64,000 bases of DNA from Agromyces albus (GTDB lineage: Bacteria; Actinomycetota; Actinomycetes; Actinomycetales; Microbacteriaceae): the NCBI RefSeq assembly GCF_030815405.1, contig NZ_JAUSWX010000001.1, forward strand, positions 806,001 to 870,000, read 5' to 3'. The position numbers and the translations under genes were made by a program. Each line of letters begins with the position of its first letter. The first letter of the stretch is position 1. The notes under the pieces are model-generated. The model was not told where the DNA came from. It saw only the letters and a list, made by a program, of their open reading frames with translations, and made no database searches. Shown piece by piece: positions 25,585 to 33,614 of this stretch.

Positions 25585-27363
25585 ATGGCGCTACACGTCT
25601 CCCATTCCCAACATCTCCGCGCCGACGGACTCTCGGTCTCCTACCCCGAGCGGCGCATCTTCACCGACCTCGCCTTCGCGGTCGCGCCGGGTCATCGGCT
25701 CGGTCTCATCGGCGAGAACGGCGTGGGCAAGTCCACGTTGCTCCGACTCGTCGCGAGCGGTGATGAGCGAGCGGATGCCGAATCCGCCGCCGCCTTCGCC
25801 GACGCCCACGTCGCGGGCCGCATCTCGCGGCCTCGGCGCACGGGGCTCCTCGCGCAAGAACTGCCGTTCCACCCGCACGAGCGCGTCGGCGAGGTGCTCG
25901 AGGCGGCGCTCGCCGAGGTGCGCGCCATCGAGCGGGAGCTCGACGCCGCGGCATCCGCGCTCGCACACGACGAGTCCGTGGCATCCGCGAACCGCTATTC
26001 GGCGGCACTCGACGCGGCCGAACGCGCCGAGGTGTGGTCGGCCGAGTCGCGGCGCGACGAGCTGCTCGAGGGCCTCGGCGTCGCCGGGCTGGGCCTCGAG
26101 CGGGCGATCGGCGAGCTCTCCGGCGGCCAGCGCAGCCGGTTCGCGCTCGCGGCGCTGCTGCTCGGGGCTCCCGACGCGCTCCTGCTCGACGAGCCGACGA
26201 ACCATCTCGACGACGACGCCGCGGCCTTCCTCGAGGGCCGGCTCCGCGAGTGGCGCGGACCGGTGATGTTCGCGAGCCACGATCGGGAGTTCCTCGATCG
26301 GGTCGCGACCGGGCTCCTCGACCTCGATCCGGGCCGCGCGGGCGCGCTCGCCCTCTCGGCCTCGGGTGCGGCAAACGGTTCGACTCGCGACGACGCGCTC
26401 GCGGCCGCCGGAGGCACCATCTTCGGTGGCGGCTTCAGCGAGTTCCTCATGGTGAAGGCCGAGGAACAGGAGCGGTGGCGACGGCAATACGAGGCCGAAC
26501 AGGATGAGCTGAAGCGACTCCGCCTCGGCGTCGTCGAGACGGCACGCAACGTCTCGCACGGCCGCGCGCCGACCGACAACGACAAGTACCTCAAGCATTT
26601 CAAGCGGGGGAAGGTCGATCAGGCGGTATCGCGCCGCGTGCGCAACGCCGAGCTGCGCCTCGACACGCTCGAACGGGAGCAGGTGCGAAAGCCGCCGGCC
26701 CCCTTGGAGTTCGCGGGCATCCCGTCGGGCTCCCAAGCGCTCGAGGAGGCGTCGGGGCTGCTGCTGCAACTCTCGGATGTCGCGGTCGCCGGTCGCCTCG
26801 AACTCGACGCGCTGCAGGTGGCGCCGCTCACGCGGCTGCTCGTCACGGGCGCGAACGGCGCGGGCAAGTCGACCCTGCTCGGCGTGCTCGCGGGCACGCT
26901 TAGGGTCGACCGCGGCATCGTGCACCGGCGCAAGGGGCTGCGCGTCAGGCTCCTCGAGCAAGATGTGCGGTTCGCCGATCCGGATGCCTCGCCTCGTCGC
27001 CTCTACGAACAAGCGCTCGGTGAGCGACGCGCCGAGCAGGTTCCGCTCGCGAGCCTGGGACTCATCGCTCCACGCGACGAGAGCCGCCCCGTCGGCGCGC
27101 TCTCGGTGGGGCAGCAACGGAGGCTCGCGCTCGCGCTCGTGATCGCTCGGCCGCCGCACGTGTTCCTGCTCGACGAGCCGACGAACCATCTCTCGCTCGG
27201 GCTCGCGACCGACCTCGAGGAGGCGCTCGGCGCCTACCCCGGTGCGGTCATCATCGCGAGCCACGACCGCTGGCTGCGCCGCCGCTGGGCGGGGGAGCGC
27301 CTCGCTCTCGAGGCGGGGCGACCTGCTGGTGCGGAGCTGGAGCAACAGGTCGCCAAGGCGTGA
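25585..27363 (+). CDS. ABC-F family ATPase, probable ribosome-protection protein
   Basis: This 592-residue protein has two ABC domains and no membrane segments, as in ABC-F proteins. The first has GENGVGKST, LSGGQRSR and LLLDEPTNHLD. The second has TGANGAGKST, LSVGQQRR and FLLDEPTNHLS. Between them is a charged linker with an extended coiled region (KAEEQERWRRQYEAEQDELKRLR) that would enter the ribosomal E/P site. ABC-F proteins either protect the ribosome from antibiotics or act as translation factors. The long leader with an attenuator is typical of the antibiotic-inducible resistance type, so that role is favoured. The start follows GAAAGGGCG. Confidence 0.85.
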   Translation: MALHVSHSQHLRADGLSVSYPERRIFTDLAFAVAPGHRLGLIGENGVGKSTLLRLVASGDERADAESAAAFADAHVAGRISRPRRTGLLAQELPFHPHERVGEVLEAALAEVRAIERELDAAASALAHDESVASANRYSAALDAAERAEVWSAESRRDELLEGLGVAGLGLERAIGELSGGQRSRFALAALLLGAPDALLLDEPTNHLDDDAAAFLEGRLREWRGPVMFASHDREFLDRVATGLLDLDPGRAGALALSASGAANGSTRDDALAAAGGTIFGGGFSEFLMVKAEEQERWRRQYEAEQDELKRLRLGVVETARNVSHGRAPTDNDKYLKHFKRGKVDQAVSRRVRNAELRLDTLEREQVRKPPAPLEFAGIPSGSQALEEASGLLLQLSDVAVAGRLELDALQVAPLTRLLVTGANGAGKSTLLGVLAGTLRVDRGIVHRRKGLRVRLLEQDVRFADPDASPRRLYEQALGERRAEQVPLASLGLIAPRDESRPVGALSVGQQRRLALALVIARPPHVFLLDEPTNHLSLGLATDLEEALGAYPGAVIIASHDRWLRRRWAGERLALEAGRPAGAELEQQVAKA

Positions 27364-27439
27364 CGCGCCGGCCGGCCGCGCTCGCCCCGGCCGCCCCCGC
27401 GCGTCGCTGTGAGGCCGTCCACGGTGCGGATGAACCGGT

Positions 27440-27480
27440 GCGGATGCCTCGGCCGAGCCGCGGCGCGCCGGGGCATCCGC
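27440..27480 (+). terminator. Hairpin downstream of the ABC-F gene
   Basis: GCGGATGCC at 27440-27448 and GGCATCCGC at 27472-27480 are perfect inverted arms around a GC-rich 23-base loop. It ends just before the SOS promoter and may terminate the ABC-F transcript. Confidence 0.4.
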
Positions 27481-27490
27481 TTGCCGTTCA

Positions 27491-27508
27491 TTCGAACATG
27501 TGTTCGAA
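27491..27508. promoter_or_regulatory. LexA SOS box
   Basis: TTCGAACATGTGTTCGAA is an almost perfect palindrome; with one more base pair on each outer side (27489-27510) the arms are ten bases around a central TG. It fits the Gram-positive/mycobacterial LexA consensus CGAAC-N4-GTTCG exactly. It lies seven bases before ATG 27516, where LexA would block the promoter. Rv2578c, the mycobacterial homologue of the downstream gene, is known from the M. tuberculosis DNA-damage regulon studies to carry an SOS box. Confidence 0.85.
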
Positions 27509-27515
27509 TGTCGGT

Positions 27516-29621
27516 ATGAGGTGGAGCGGGCAGGAACTCGGCGTGGAGCAGTCCGACGCATTGCCCGGGCTCGCAAAGCTCAACAATCTCGTGCGCTCGG
27601 TGCAGACCCCCGATTTCGCCGGGGTGACCTTCCACGAAGTGCTCGCGAAGTCGGCGCTCAACAAGGTGCCCGGCCAGTCCGCGATGCCCTTCGGCTGGAC
27701 CATCAACCCCTACCGGGGCTGCACCCATGCTTGTGCCTATTGCCTGCATCCCGAGACCTCGATCACGATGGCCGACGGTCGACAGCAGCCGCTGTGGTCG
27801 GTCGAGGTCGGCGACGAAGTGCTCGGAACGCATGTGGTCGACGGGTTTCGCAGGTACACGGCCTCGAAAGTTCTCGCGAAGTGGGAATCGCGCAAGCGCG
27901 CGTACCGCGTATCACTCGCCGACGGCACCGAGCTCATCGCAAGCGGCGATCACCGATTCCTGACGAACCGAGGGTGGAAGTATGTGACGGGCGCGATGTT
28001 CGGCCCCGGGCAGCGCCCTTACCTCACCACGGCGAACTCGCTGATCGGGTTCGGGAGCCGAGGCGTCGGTCGCGCCCCATCCGTGCTGTCCGACGAGTAC
28101 GTCCGCGGCTACCTCTCCGGGATGATCCGGGGCGACGGAATGATGCTCCGTCGCACTTATCCGCGAAGTCGTGGCGGATCGTATGTCGCACACCACTTCC
28201 GGCTCGCCCTCGCCGATGAAGAGGCACTCGCAAGATCGCGCATGTATCTCGCGACCGTCGGTGTCTCGACGAATCAATTCCCCTTCTCGGGAGCCACCGA
28301 GACGCGTCGAGCCATGACCGCGATCCGCACGAGTCGTCGTGCAGATTTCGACGCGATCACGGAGGTGATCGCATGGCCGCCGATCCGTTCACGGGAGTGG
28401 CACGCCGGTTTCCTTGGCGGGGTGTTCGATGCTGAAGGATCGTGTTCACGCAGCGTCCTCCGCATCTCCAATTCCGATGAGGCGATTCTGCACTCGATTG
28501 AGGTCGCGCTCGCTGTGTTCGGGATCCCGTTCATCCGAGAAGCACCTCACCTCAATGGGGTCGCGAATATACGGATCACGGGCGGGTTGTCGTCACGGAA
28601 CGCCTTCTTCGCAATCGCACAGCCAGCGATCACGCGAAAACTGCAACTTGTCGGGGCCATGGTGAAGACCACCGCCGACCTCAGCATCGCAGCTATCGAT
28701 GATCTCGGCCAAGACGTCGACATGCTCGACATCACCACGACGACGGGGGACTTCATTGCGAACGGAGTCGTCAGCCACAACTGCTTCGCGCGGCCCACGC
28801 ACACGTACCTCGACCTCGACGCCGGCGACGACTTCGATCGCCAGATCATCGTGAAGGTGAACGTCGCCGACGTGCTGCGCACCGAGCTCGCGAAACCGTC
28901 GTGGAAGCGCGACGCGGTGGCGCTCGGCACGAACACCGATCCATACCAGCGAGCCGAGGGCCGATACACGCTCATGCCGGGCATCATCGACGCGCTCGCC
29001 ACGAGCGGCACGCCGTTCAGCATCCTCACGAAGGGCACGCTGCTGCGCCGCGATCTTCCGCTCATCGCCGAGGCGGCCAAGCTCGTGCCCGTCGACGTCG
29101 CCATGTCGATCGCGATCTATGACCACGAGCTGCAGCAATCGGTCGAGCCGGGCACGCCCAGTGCGAAGGCGAGGCTCGCGACGGTCTCGGCGGTTCGGGA
29201 GGCCGGCCTCGATTGCGCGGTCTTCCTGATGCCGATCCTGCCGTACCTCACTGATTCGAAGGCGCACCTCGACGATGCCTTGCGGCAGGCGAAGTCCGCC
29301 GGCGCCACGAGTGTGCTCTACACCGCGTTGCATCTCAGGGCCGGCGTGAAACCGTGGTTCATGCAGTGGCTGGAACGAGAACACCCTGAGCTCGTGCCGA
29401 AGTATCGGTCGATGTACTACGGCAACAATGCCTACGCGCCGAAGGCGTACCGGCGCTGGCTCGGCGAACGGATCCATCCGCTCATCAGGGCTCACGGGCT
29501 CGAGCGAGGTCGCGAAGATCCGGTCACGGGCGGCATCCGCTCGACCGCGCTCACCGGGGGAGCGGCCGTCGAGCTTCCCGAGGTCTTCGGCAGTCCGGCG
29601 GATCCCGCAGCCCTCTTCTGA
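27516..29621 (+). CDS. Rv2578c-family radical SAM protein, interrupted by an intein
   Basis: This 701-codon gene encodes a radical SAM protein of about 354 residues split by a 347-residue intein. The extein matches mycobacterial Rv2578c from the start (MRWSGQELGV, LVRSVQTPDFAGVTFHEVL, NKVPGQSAMPFGWTINPYRG) to the end (REDPVTGG region). The radical SAM motif is CTHACAY-C, and the intein sits before the third cysteine; after splicing it reads CTHACAYCFARPTH. Downstream are VALGTNTDPYQRAEGRY and SILTKGTLLRRDL. ATG 27516 is chosen because it aligns with the homologue and lies just after the SOS box. The family is related to spore-photoproduct-lyase-like enzymes, but its reaction is unknown. DNA-damage induction is inferred from the SOS box. 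Confidence 0.9.
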   Translation: MRWSGQELGVEQSDALPGLAKLNNLVRSVQTPDFAGVTFHEVLAKSALNKVPGQSAMPFGWTINPYRGCTHACAYCLHPETSITMADGRQQPLWSVEVGDEVLGTHVVDGFRRYTASKVLAKWESRKRAYRVSLADGTELIASGDHRFLTNRGWKYVTGAMFGPGQRPYLTTANSLIGFGSRGVGRAPSVLSDEYVRGYLSGMIRGDGMMLRRTYPRSRGGSYVAHHFRLALADEEALARSRMYLATVGVSTNQFPFSGATETRRAMTAIRTSRRADFDAITEVIAWPPIRSREWHAGFLGGVFDAEGSCSRSVLRISNSDEAILHSIEVALAVFGIPFIREAPHLNGVANIRITGGLSSRNAFFAIAQPAITRKLQLVGAMVKTTADLSIAAIDDLGQDVDMLDITTTTGDFIANGVVSHNCFARPTHTYLDLDAGDDFDRQIIVKVNVADVLRTELAKPSWKRDAVALGTNTDPYQRAEGRYTLMPGIIDALATSGTPFSILTKGTLLRRDLPLIAEAAKLVPVDVAMSIAIYDHELQQSVEPGTPSAKARLATVSAVREAGLDCAVFLMPILPYLTDSKAHLDDALRQAKSAGATSVLYTALHLRAGVKPWFMQWLEREHPELVPKYRSMYYGNNAYAPKAYRRWLGERIHPLIRAHGLERGREDPVTGGIRSTALTGGAAVELPEVFGSPADPAALF
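27741..28781 (+). mobile_element. Intein with LAGLIDADG homing endonuclease
   Basis: The insert begins at Cys (27741-27743) with CLHPETSITMADGRQQPLWSV and ends at Asn (28779-28781) in GVVSHN, followed by Cys+1. Block B is ELIASGDHRFLT. Two endonuclease motifs are seen, YLSGMIRGDG and FLGGVFDAEGS, each with its acidic residue. Block F is DMLDITTTTGDFIANG. All splicing residues (Cys1, block B His, penultimate His, final Asn, Cys+1) are present, so it should splice, and the endonuclease looks intact. Its codon choice is less GC-biased than the flanking extein. Cys+1 is also the third cluster ligand of the host enzyme. Confidence 0.93.
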
Positions 29622-29772
29622 GGTGCTCCGCCGGCCTGATCGCGGCACGGCGACGGCGCGGCGACGGCGCGGCGAGCTCGTGGGCTGCGCCGGCCGCCCA
29701 CAAACTGGGATAATCCGCAGAAGCCCGAAGGCAGATCGTCGGTCTCGGGTGGAAGCAAGGGGGAGGAACCCG

Positions 29773-30990
29773 ATGACGTTGGGCTTGCCCGGCCACCTCG
29801 CGCGCGATTCGATGAGCCGCGCCCTCGTCACCGCGGGCCACTTCGCGGCCTTCACGTGTCTTGCAGCAGCCGCGACCGTCGCAATCGTCTCGGCGATCGT
29901 CTTCGGCGACATCGACGACTGGGCGGCGTTCATCCTCACCGTCGCCATGGCCGTATTCCTCGTCGCCGTCTCCATCTTCCCGACCGTGACGCTCACCGTC
30001 GTCTACCTGGTCGTCGGTGCGGCCGTCGTGTGCGCACTCACCGTCATCGTCATGGGCCCCGACGGGGGATTCGCGAACACGAACAATGCGCTCAGCGCGC
30101 TCCCGCTCATCGCGCTGCTCCTCGTCGGTGGCGCGGGGAGCGGTTCGGTGACCGCACTCGTGTGGGCAGCACTCGGGTACGGCCTCGGCGAGGCAGCGAC
30201 CTTCCTCGGGGTCGCGCTCGTCGGCGGCACGTACGCGCCGAACCTGGCCGCGGCGGGTGCGTTCGGGCTCGTCGTCATCGTGCGCACCTTCGACGGGTTG
30301 AGCCGACGATCGGATTCGCGCCAAAACGCCGGGCTGCATCGCGCGAGCCAGCAGTCGCATGAACTCGAGATCCGTCACGACTACGAGCTCCGCGCCACCG
30401 CCAGACTTCACGACACCGCGCTCAGCCACCTCGTCGCGATCGCCGCTGCGGGCTCGGGGCCCGTCGACGAACGGCTGCGCGTGGGCATCCGGCAGGACCT
30501 CGGCCTCATCGTCGGCCGCGACTGGGTGACCGATCACGCCGAGACCAATGGTTCGGGCGACATCGGGGCGCGAGCGGGTGCCCGCCCACCGGCATCCGTC
30601 GACGTGGAACGACTGCCGTACGCCGTGGCGGCGGCGGCCAATGCCGGGCTCGAGGTTCGCGTGACCGGTGACCTCGCGGTGCTCGGCGCGCTCGGACCCA
30701 GGCGAGCTGCTGCGCTCGATGCGGCCGTGGCCCAATGTCTCATCAACGTCGCGCGGCACGCCGGCGTCGACGAGGCCGAGGTCGCCGTGGGGCTCGGCGG
30801 CGGCGAGGTGACGGTCGCCGTCATGGACAGCGGGGTGGGCTTCGACGAACAGGAGGTGCCCCAAGATCGCATCGGGTTGCGCACCTCGATCCGCGCCCGC
30901 ATCGAGCAGGAGCAGGGCGCCGTGCGCCTCTGGTCGACGAAGGGCATCGGCACGACGATCGTCTTGACCGTGCCGGAGGGCGGCGAATGA
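29773..30990 (+). CDS. Sensor histidine kinase (LuxR-regulator partner type)
   Basis: This 405-residue kinase has about six hydrophobic segments in residues 18-170. The phosphoacceptor helix has RATARLHDTALSHL with His213. The ATPase domain has the N box INVARHAG, G1 DSGVGFD and G2 RIGLRTSI near the C-terminus. This is the compact kinase type that pairs with NarL/LuxR-like regulators. GGGAGGAACCCG precedes ATG 29773. The next gene overlaps by four bases and the regulator follows, making a three-gene operon. The signal is unknown. Confidence 0.85.
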   Translation: MTLGLPGHLARDSMSRALVTAGHFAAFTCLAAAATVAIVSAIVFGDIDDWAAFILTVAMAVFLVAVSIFPTVTLTVVYLVVGAAVVCALTVIVMGPDGGFANTNNALSALPLIALLLVGGAGSGSVTALVWAALGYGLGEAATFLGVALVGGTYAPNLAAAGAFGLVVIVRTFDGLSRRSDSRQNAGLHRASQQSHELEIRHDYELRATARLHDTALSHLVAIAAAGSGPVDERLRVGIRQDLGLIVGRDWVTDHAETNGSGDIGARAGARPPASVDVERLPYAVAAAANAGLEVRVTGDLAVLGALGPRRAAALDAAVAQCLINVARHAGVDEAEVAVGLGGGEVTVAVMDSGVGFDEQEVPQDRIGLRTSIRARIEQEQGAVRLWSTKGIGTTIVLTVPEGGE

Positions 30991-32129
30991 GCGCGAGAAT
31001 GCGCCTGACGCAGCAGGAGGCCGACCCGATCGGCGGCATCACGGCCGCGCCCATCGTCTGGGTCGGCGCGGTGCTGGCGGTCGGTGCCGCGATCGCGCTG
31101 ACGTGGCTCCACTGGAGTGAAGTGAGCTGGCCGGTGGCCGCCGTGCTCGCGATCGCGCTCGTCGCTGCTGCCGGCATCGCCGCCGCGATCTCCGCGTCAC
31201 CGGCCCGGGCGCCGTTCACGACCGACCGGCTCTGGCTCGTGGTTGCGTTCGGAGTCGGTGCGGCGATCGCCGAGTACGTGAGCACGATCGGCGCCGACAC
31301 GTATCTCTACGACAACTTCGGACCGGCCGTGATCGGACTGCTCATCCTCTCCGTCGCACCGTATTGCACCTGGGCGTCGCTTGTGCTGGCCGGGGTGATG
31401 GCGTCGGCAGTGCTCTCGATCCTCGTGATCGGCACGTCGACGTACATTGCCACGATCGCTCCGATCGGCGCCGTCATCGCCGTGAACTCCGCGCCGACGC
31501 TCGCGATGTCGGCGGCCGCGGCTGGCTACGCGTATTCGATCGTCGGCGAGACGCTGAGATGGCAGCGCGAAGCGAATCGGGCCGCGCTGCAGCGCGATGC
31601 CGAGTTGCGCGCCGGCATCGCGCGTTCGGTGCAGCAGAGCCGGGTCTCGGTGCTCGGGCGTGAGGTGCTCCCGTTCCTCGCCGGTGTGATGACCGCCGAT
31701 CGCATCTCGGTGGCCGACGCCGATCGTGCCCGCGAACTCGCCGAGGCGTTGCGTCGAGCGCTGAAGGCCGGCATCGAGTCCACGTGGCTCGACGACCTCG
31801 CCGCGAACGTGCAGCAGAGCCGGGGTGTCGAGACCGTCGTCGTCGATCCCGCGGGAGCGGCGGCCGATCTCGATGGCGACCAGCGCTCTGCGCTCACCGC
31901 CCTCATCTCGTGGCTCGGCGATGCTTCGCGCTCGACCGCGATCCGTGTCGTGTTCGGTCGTGACGGCGAACGCCGCAAGATCACCCTGACGACTCAGAGC
32001 GGCGCAGCCCCGCCGTCGCGTCGTGAGCTCGAGCGGTTCGTCGTCGTGGCACGTGCGGTCGCATTACGCGCGGAATCGACCCAAACGCGAGAGAATGTCA
32101 CGGTGGAGTTCAGTTATGTCGCCGAATGA
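30987..32129 (+). CDS. Membrane protein, degenerate histidine-kinase-like partner
   Basis: This 380-residue protein has about six hydrophobic segments in residues 20-190, like the preceding kinase. The C-terminal half (ALQRDAELRAGIARSVQQSRVSVLG onwards) occupies the place of a kinase core, with helices and a late strand region RKITLTTQSG. No phosphoacceptor LHD, N box or glycine boxes are visible, so it is probably not a kinase. ATG 30987 overlaps the kinase stop codon, and its end overlaps the regulator start. A co-sensor or inhibitor role for the kinase is inferred. Confidence 0.6.
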   Translation: MSARMRLTQQEADPIGGITAAPIVWVGAVLAVGAAIALTWLHWSEVSWPVAAVLAIALVAAAGIAAAISASPARAPFTTDRLWLVVAFGVGAAIAEYVSTIGADTYLYDNFGPAVIGLLILSVAPYCTWASLVLAGVMASAVLSILVIGTSTYIATIAPIGAVIAVNSAPTLAMSAAAAGYAYSIVGETLRWQREANRAALQRDAELRAGIARSVQQSRVSVLGREVLPFLAGVMTADRISVADADRARELAEALRRALKAGIESTWLDDLAANVQQSRGVETVVVDPAGAAADLDGDQRSALTALISWLGDASRSTAIRVVFGRDGERRKITLTTQSGAAPPSRRELERFVVVARAVALRAESTQTRENVTVEFSYVAE

Positions 32130-32808
32130 GTCCCAGGCGACCAACCCGTACCGACTCGCGCTGCTCGACGATCACGGACTCATCGTCGACAGCCTCGCCC
32201 GATGGTTCGAAGATAGCGCGCCCGATTTCGACGTCGTGGTGCGCGCGACCAGCTGGATGGAGCTGATCAGGAGCCCCGAGTTCCCCGTCGATCTCGTGCT
32301 GATGGACCTGCAGCTCGGCGACACTGTCTCGATCGAATCGCGCATCCGCGCGTGCCGGGCTGCGGGTGCGAAGGTGCTCGTCGTCACCGCGCTCGACGAC
32401 GACGAGTCGCGCGAACGATCGCTCGCAGCCGGCGCGGCGGGATTCGTGTCGAAAACCCTCCCGGCCGACGAGCTTGTCGAGATGGCGCGGCGAGCGGTCC
32501 GCGGAGAGCGGCTGCCGCGGCATCCGTCACGAACTACCACAGGTCACAGCAGACACTCGTCCGACCCGGCGACGAAACCCGTCGATGCGCCCGTGGGCGT
32601 GCACCTCAGCCCCGCCGAGGAGCGAGCGCTGCGGTACTACGTCCAGGGCCTCAGTACTCTTGAGGTGAGCCGCCGCATGGACGTCGGATACGAGACGGCG
32701 AAGACCTACCTCCGGCGCGTTCGCGAAAAGTACGCGAAGGCCGACCGCCCTGCGAGCCGCAAGTCGGAGCTGATCCGCCGTGCGGCGGAGGATGGATACC
32801 TCGAATAG
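32116..32808 (+). CDS. NarL/LuxR-type response regulator
   Basis: This 230-residue regulator has a receiver domain with LLDDHGLIVDSL, phosphoacceptor Asp64 in LVLMDLQLG, TALDDD and Lys113 in GFVSKTLPADELVEMARR. The C-terminal LuxR helix-turn-helix is LSPAEERALRYYVQGLSTLEVSRRMDVGYETAKTYLRRVREKYAKA. ATG 32116 lies inside the end of the upstream gene. It is the natural output of the kinase at 29773 and ends one base before the thymidine kinase gene. Confidence 0.9.
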   Translation: MSPNESQATNPYRLALLDDHGLIVDSLARWFEDSAPDFDVVVRATSWMELIRSPEFPVDLVLMDLQLGDTVSIESRIRACRAAGAKVLVVTALDDDESRERSLAAGAAGFVSKTLPADELVEMARRAVRGERLPRHPSRTTTGHSRHSSDPATKPVDAPVGVHLSPAEERALRYYVQGLSTLEVSRRMDVGYETAKTYLRRVREKYAKADRPASRKSELIRRAAEDGYLE

Positions 32809-33423
32809 ATGGCGAAGCTGTACTTCCGCTATGGGGCGATGAACTCCGGCAAGTCGACGGCATTGCTCCAGGCGGCGTTCAACTACGAGGAACGAGGCCA
32901 TCGAGTACTGCTCGCGAAGCCGGCGATCGACACCAAGGGCGACCGCCACATCGTCTCGCGGCTCGGCAACGTGCGTGAGGTCGACTTCACGATCGAGCCA
33001 GACACCGGGGTCATCGAGCGATTCCAGCAGCACCGCACGCGAGTGATCGAAGACCACGGCCGTGACGTGAGTTGCCTGCTCATCGACGAGGCGCAGTTCC
33101 TGAGCTCCGACCAGGTCGACGACTTGCTGCGCATCGCGCTCCTCGACGACATCCCGGTGCTCGCCTACGGCATCCGCACCGACTTTCAGACCGTCGCCTT
33201 TCCCGGCAGCAGGCGGCTCCTCGAGATCTCGCACAGCCTCGAGGAGCTGAAGACCATCTGCCGCTGCGGCCGCAAGGCGATCTTCAACGCTCGCCTCATC
33301 GACGGCCGCTTCGTCTTCGATGGGGTCCAGGTGGCGATCGACGGAGCGGATGTCACCTATGAGTCGCTCTGCGGCGTGTGCTATCTCGAGGAGAGCGGTG
33401 GCGTGCTGAACGGCCGGCACTGA
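32809..33423 (+). CDS. tdk: Thymidine kinase
   Basis: This enzyme phosphorylates thymidine with ATP in the salvage of thymine nucleotides. The 204-residue protein has P-loop YGAMNSGKST, Walker B-like LLIDEAQFL, a zinc-binding lasso with TICRCGRKA and SLCGVCYLEE (four cysteines), and ends with a short tail. Its ATG follows the regulator stop codon directly, without a spacer. Confidence 0.95.
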   Translation: MAKLYFRYGAMNSGKSTALLQAAFNYEERGHRVLLAKPAIDTKGDRHIVSRLGNVREVDFTIEPDTGVIERFQQHRTRVIEDHGRDVSCLLIDEAQFLSSDQVDDLLRIALLDDIPVLAYGIRTDFQTVAFPGSRRLLEISHSLEELKTICRCGRKAIFNARLIDGRFVFDGVQVAIDGADVTYESLCGVCYLEESGGVLNGRH

Positions 33424-33469
33424 GCGGCAACGCGCGGAGCGGATGCTGCGCGCCCGCCGAAAATGGGCG

Positions 33470-33475
33470 TACAAT
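33470..33475 (+). promoter_or_regulatory. Candidate -10 element for the exopolysaccharide operon
   Basis: TACAAT at 33470-33475 is the best -10 match in the spacer 33424-33614. It sits between GAAAATGGGC at 33459-33468 and the imperfect inverse CCCCATTTCGGGG further on. No good -35 is seen. The gene start at 33615 has its own ribosome-binding site, GGAGGT. Confidence 0.35.
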
Positions 33476-33614
33476 CTATCCTCCGCCCGCCCCATTTCGG
33501 GGGGCATTTGGCTGACTGGCCTCTCGCGAACGTATGCCGACGGGTAACCTTTCGAGTAGTTCGCCTGATGGCGGGCCATATCGGCCCCACGACGGCCGGC
33601 GGCGGAGGTACTTC

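Noticed and set aside
27498..27515. ATG 27498 as start of the radical SAM gene
   Set aside because: It lies inside the LexA box and adds residues not present in Rv2578c; ATG 27516 aligns with the homologue.
25591..27576. 661-codon minus-strand frame opposite the ABC-F gene
   Set aside because: Antisense shadow; it contains only reversed images of ABC motifs.
33459..33503. Imperfect inverted repeat GAAAATGGGC / GCCCCATTTC before the first transferase
   Set aside because: The arms do not match well enough and lack a T-run; noted only as context of the TACAAT element.
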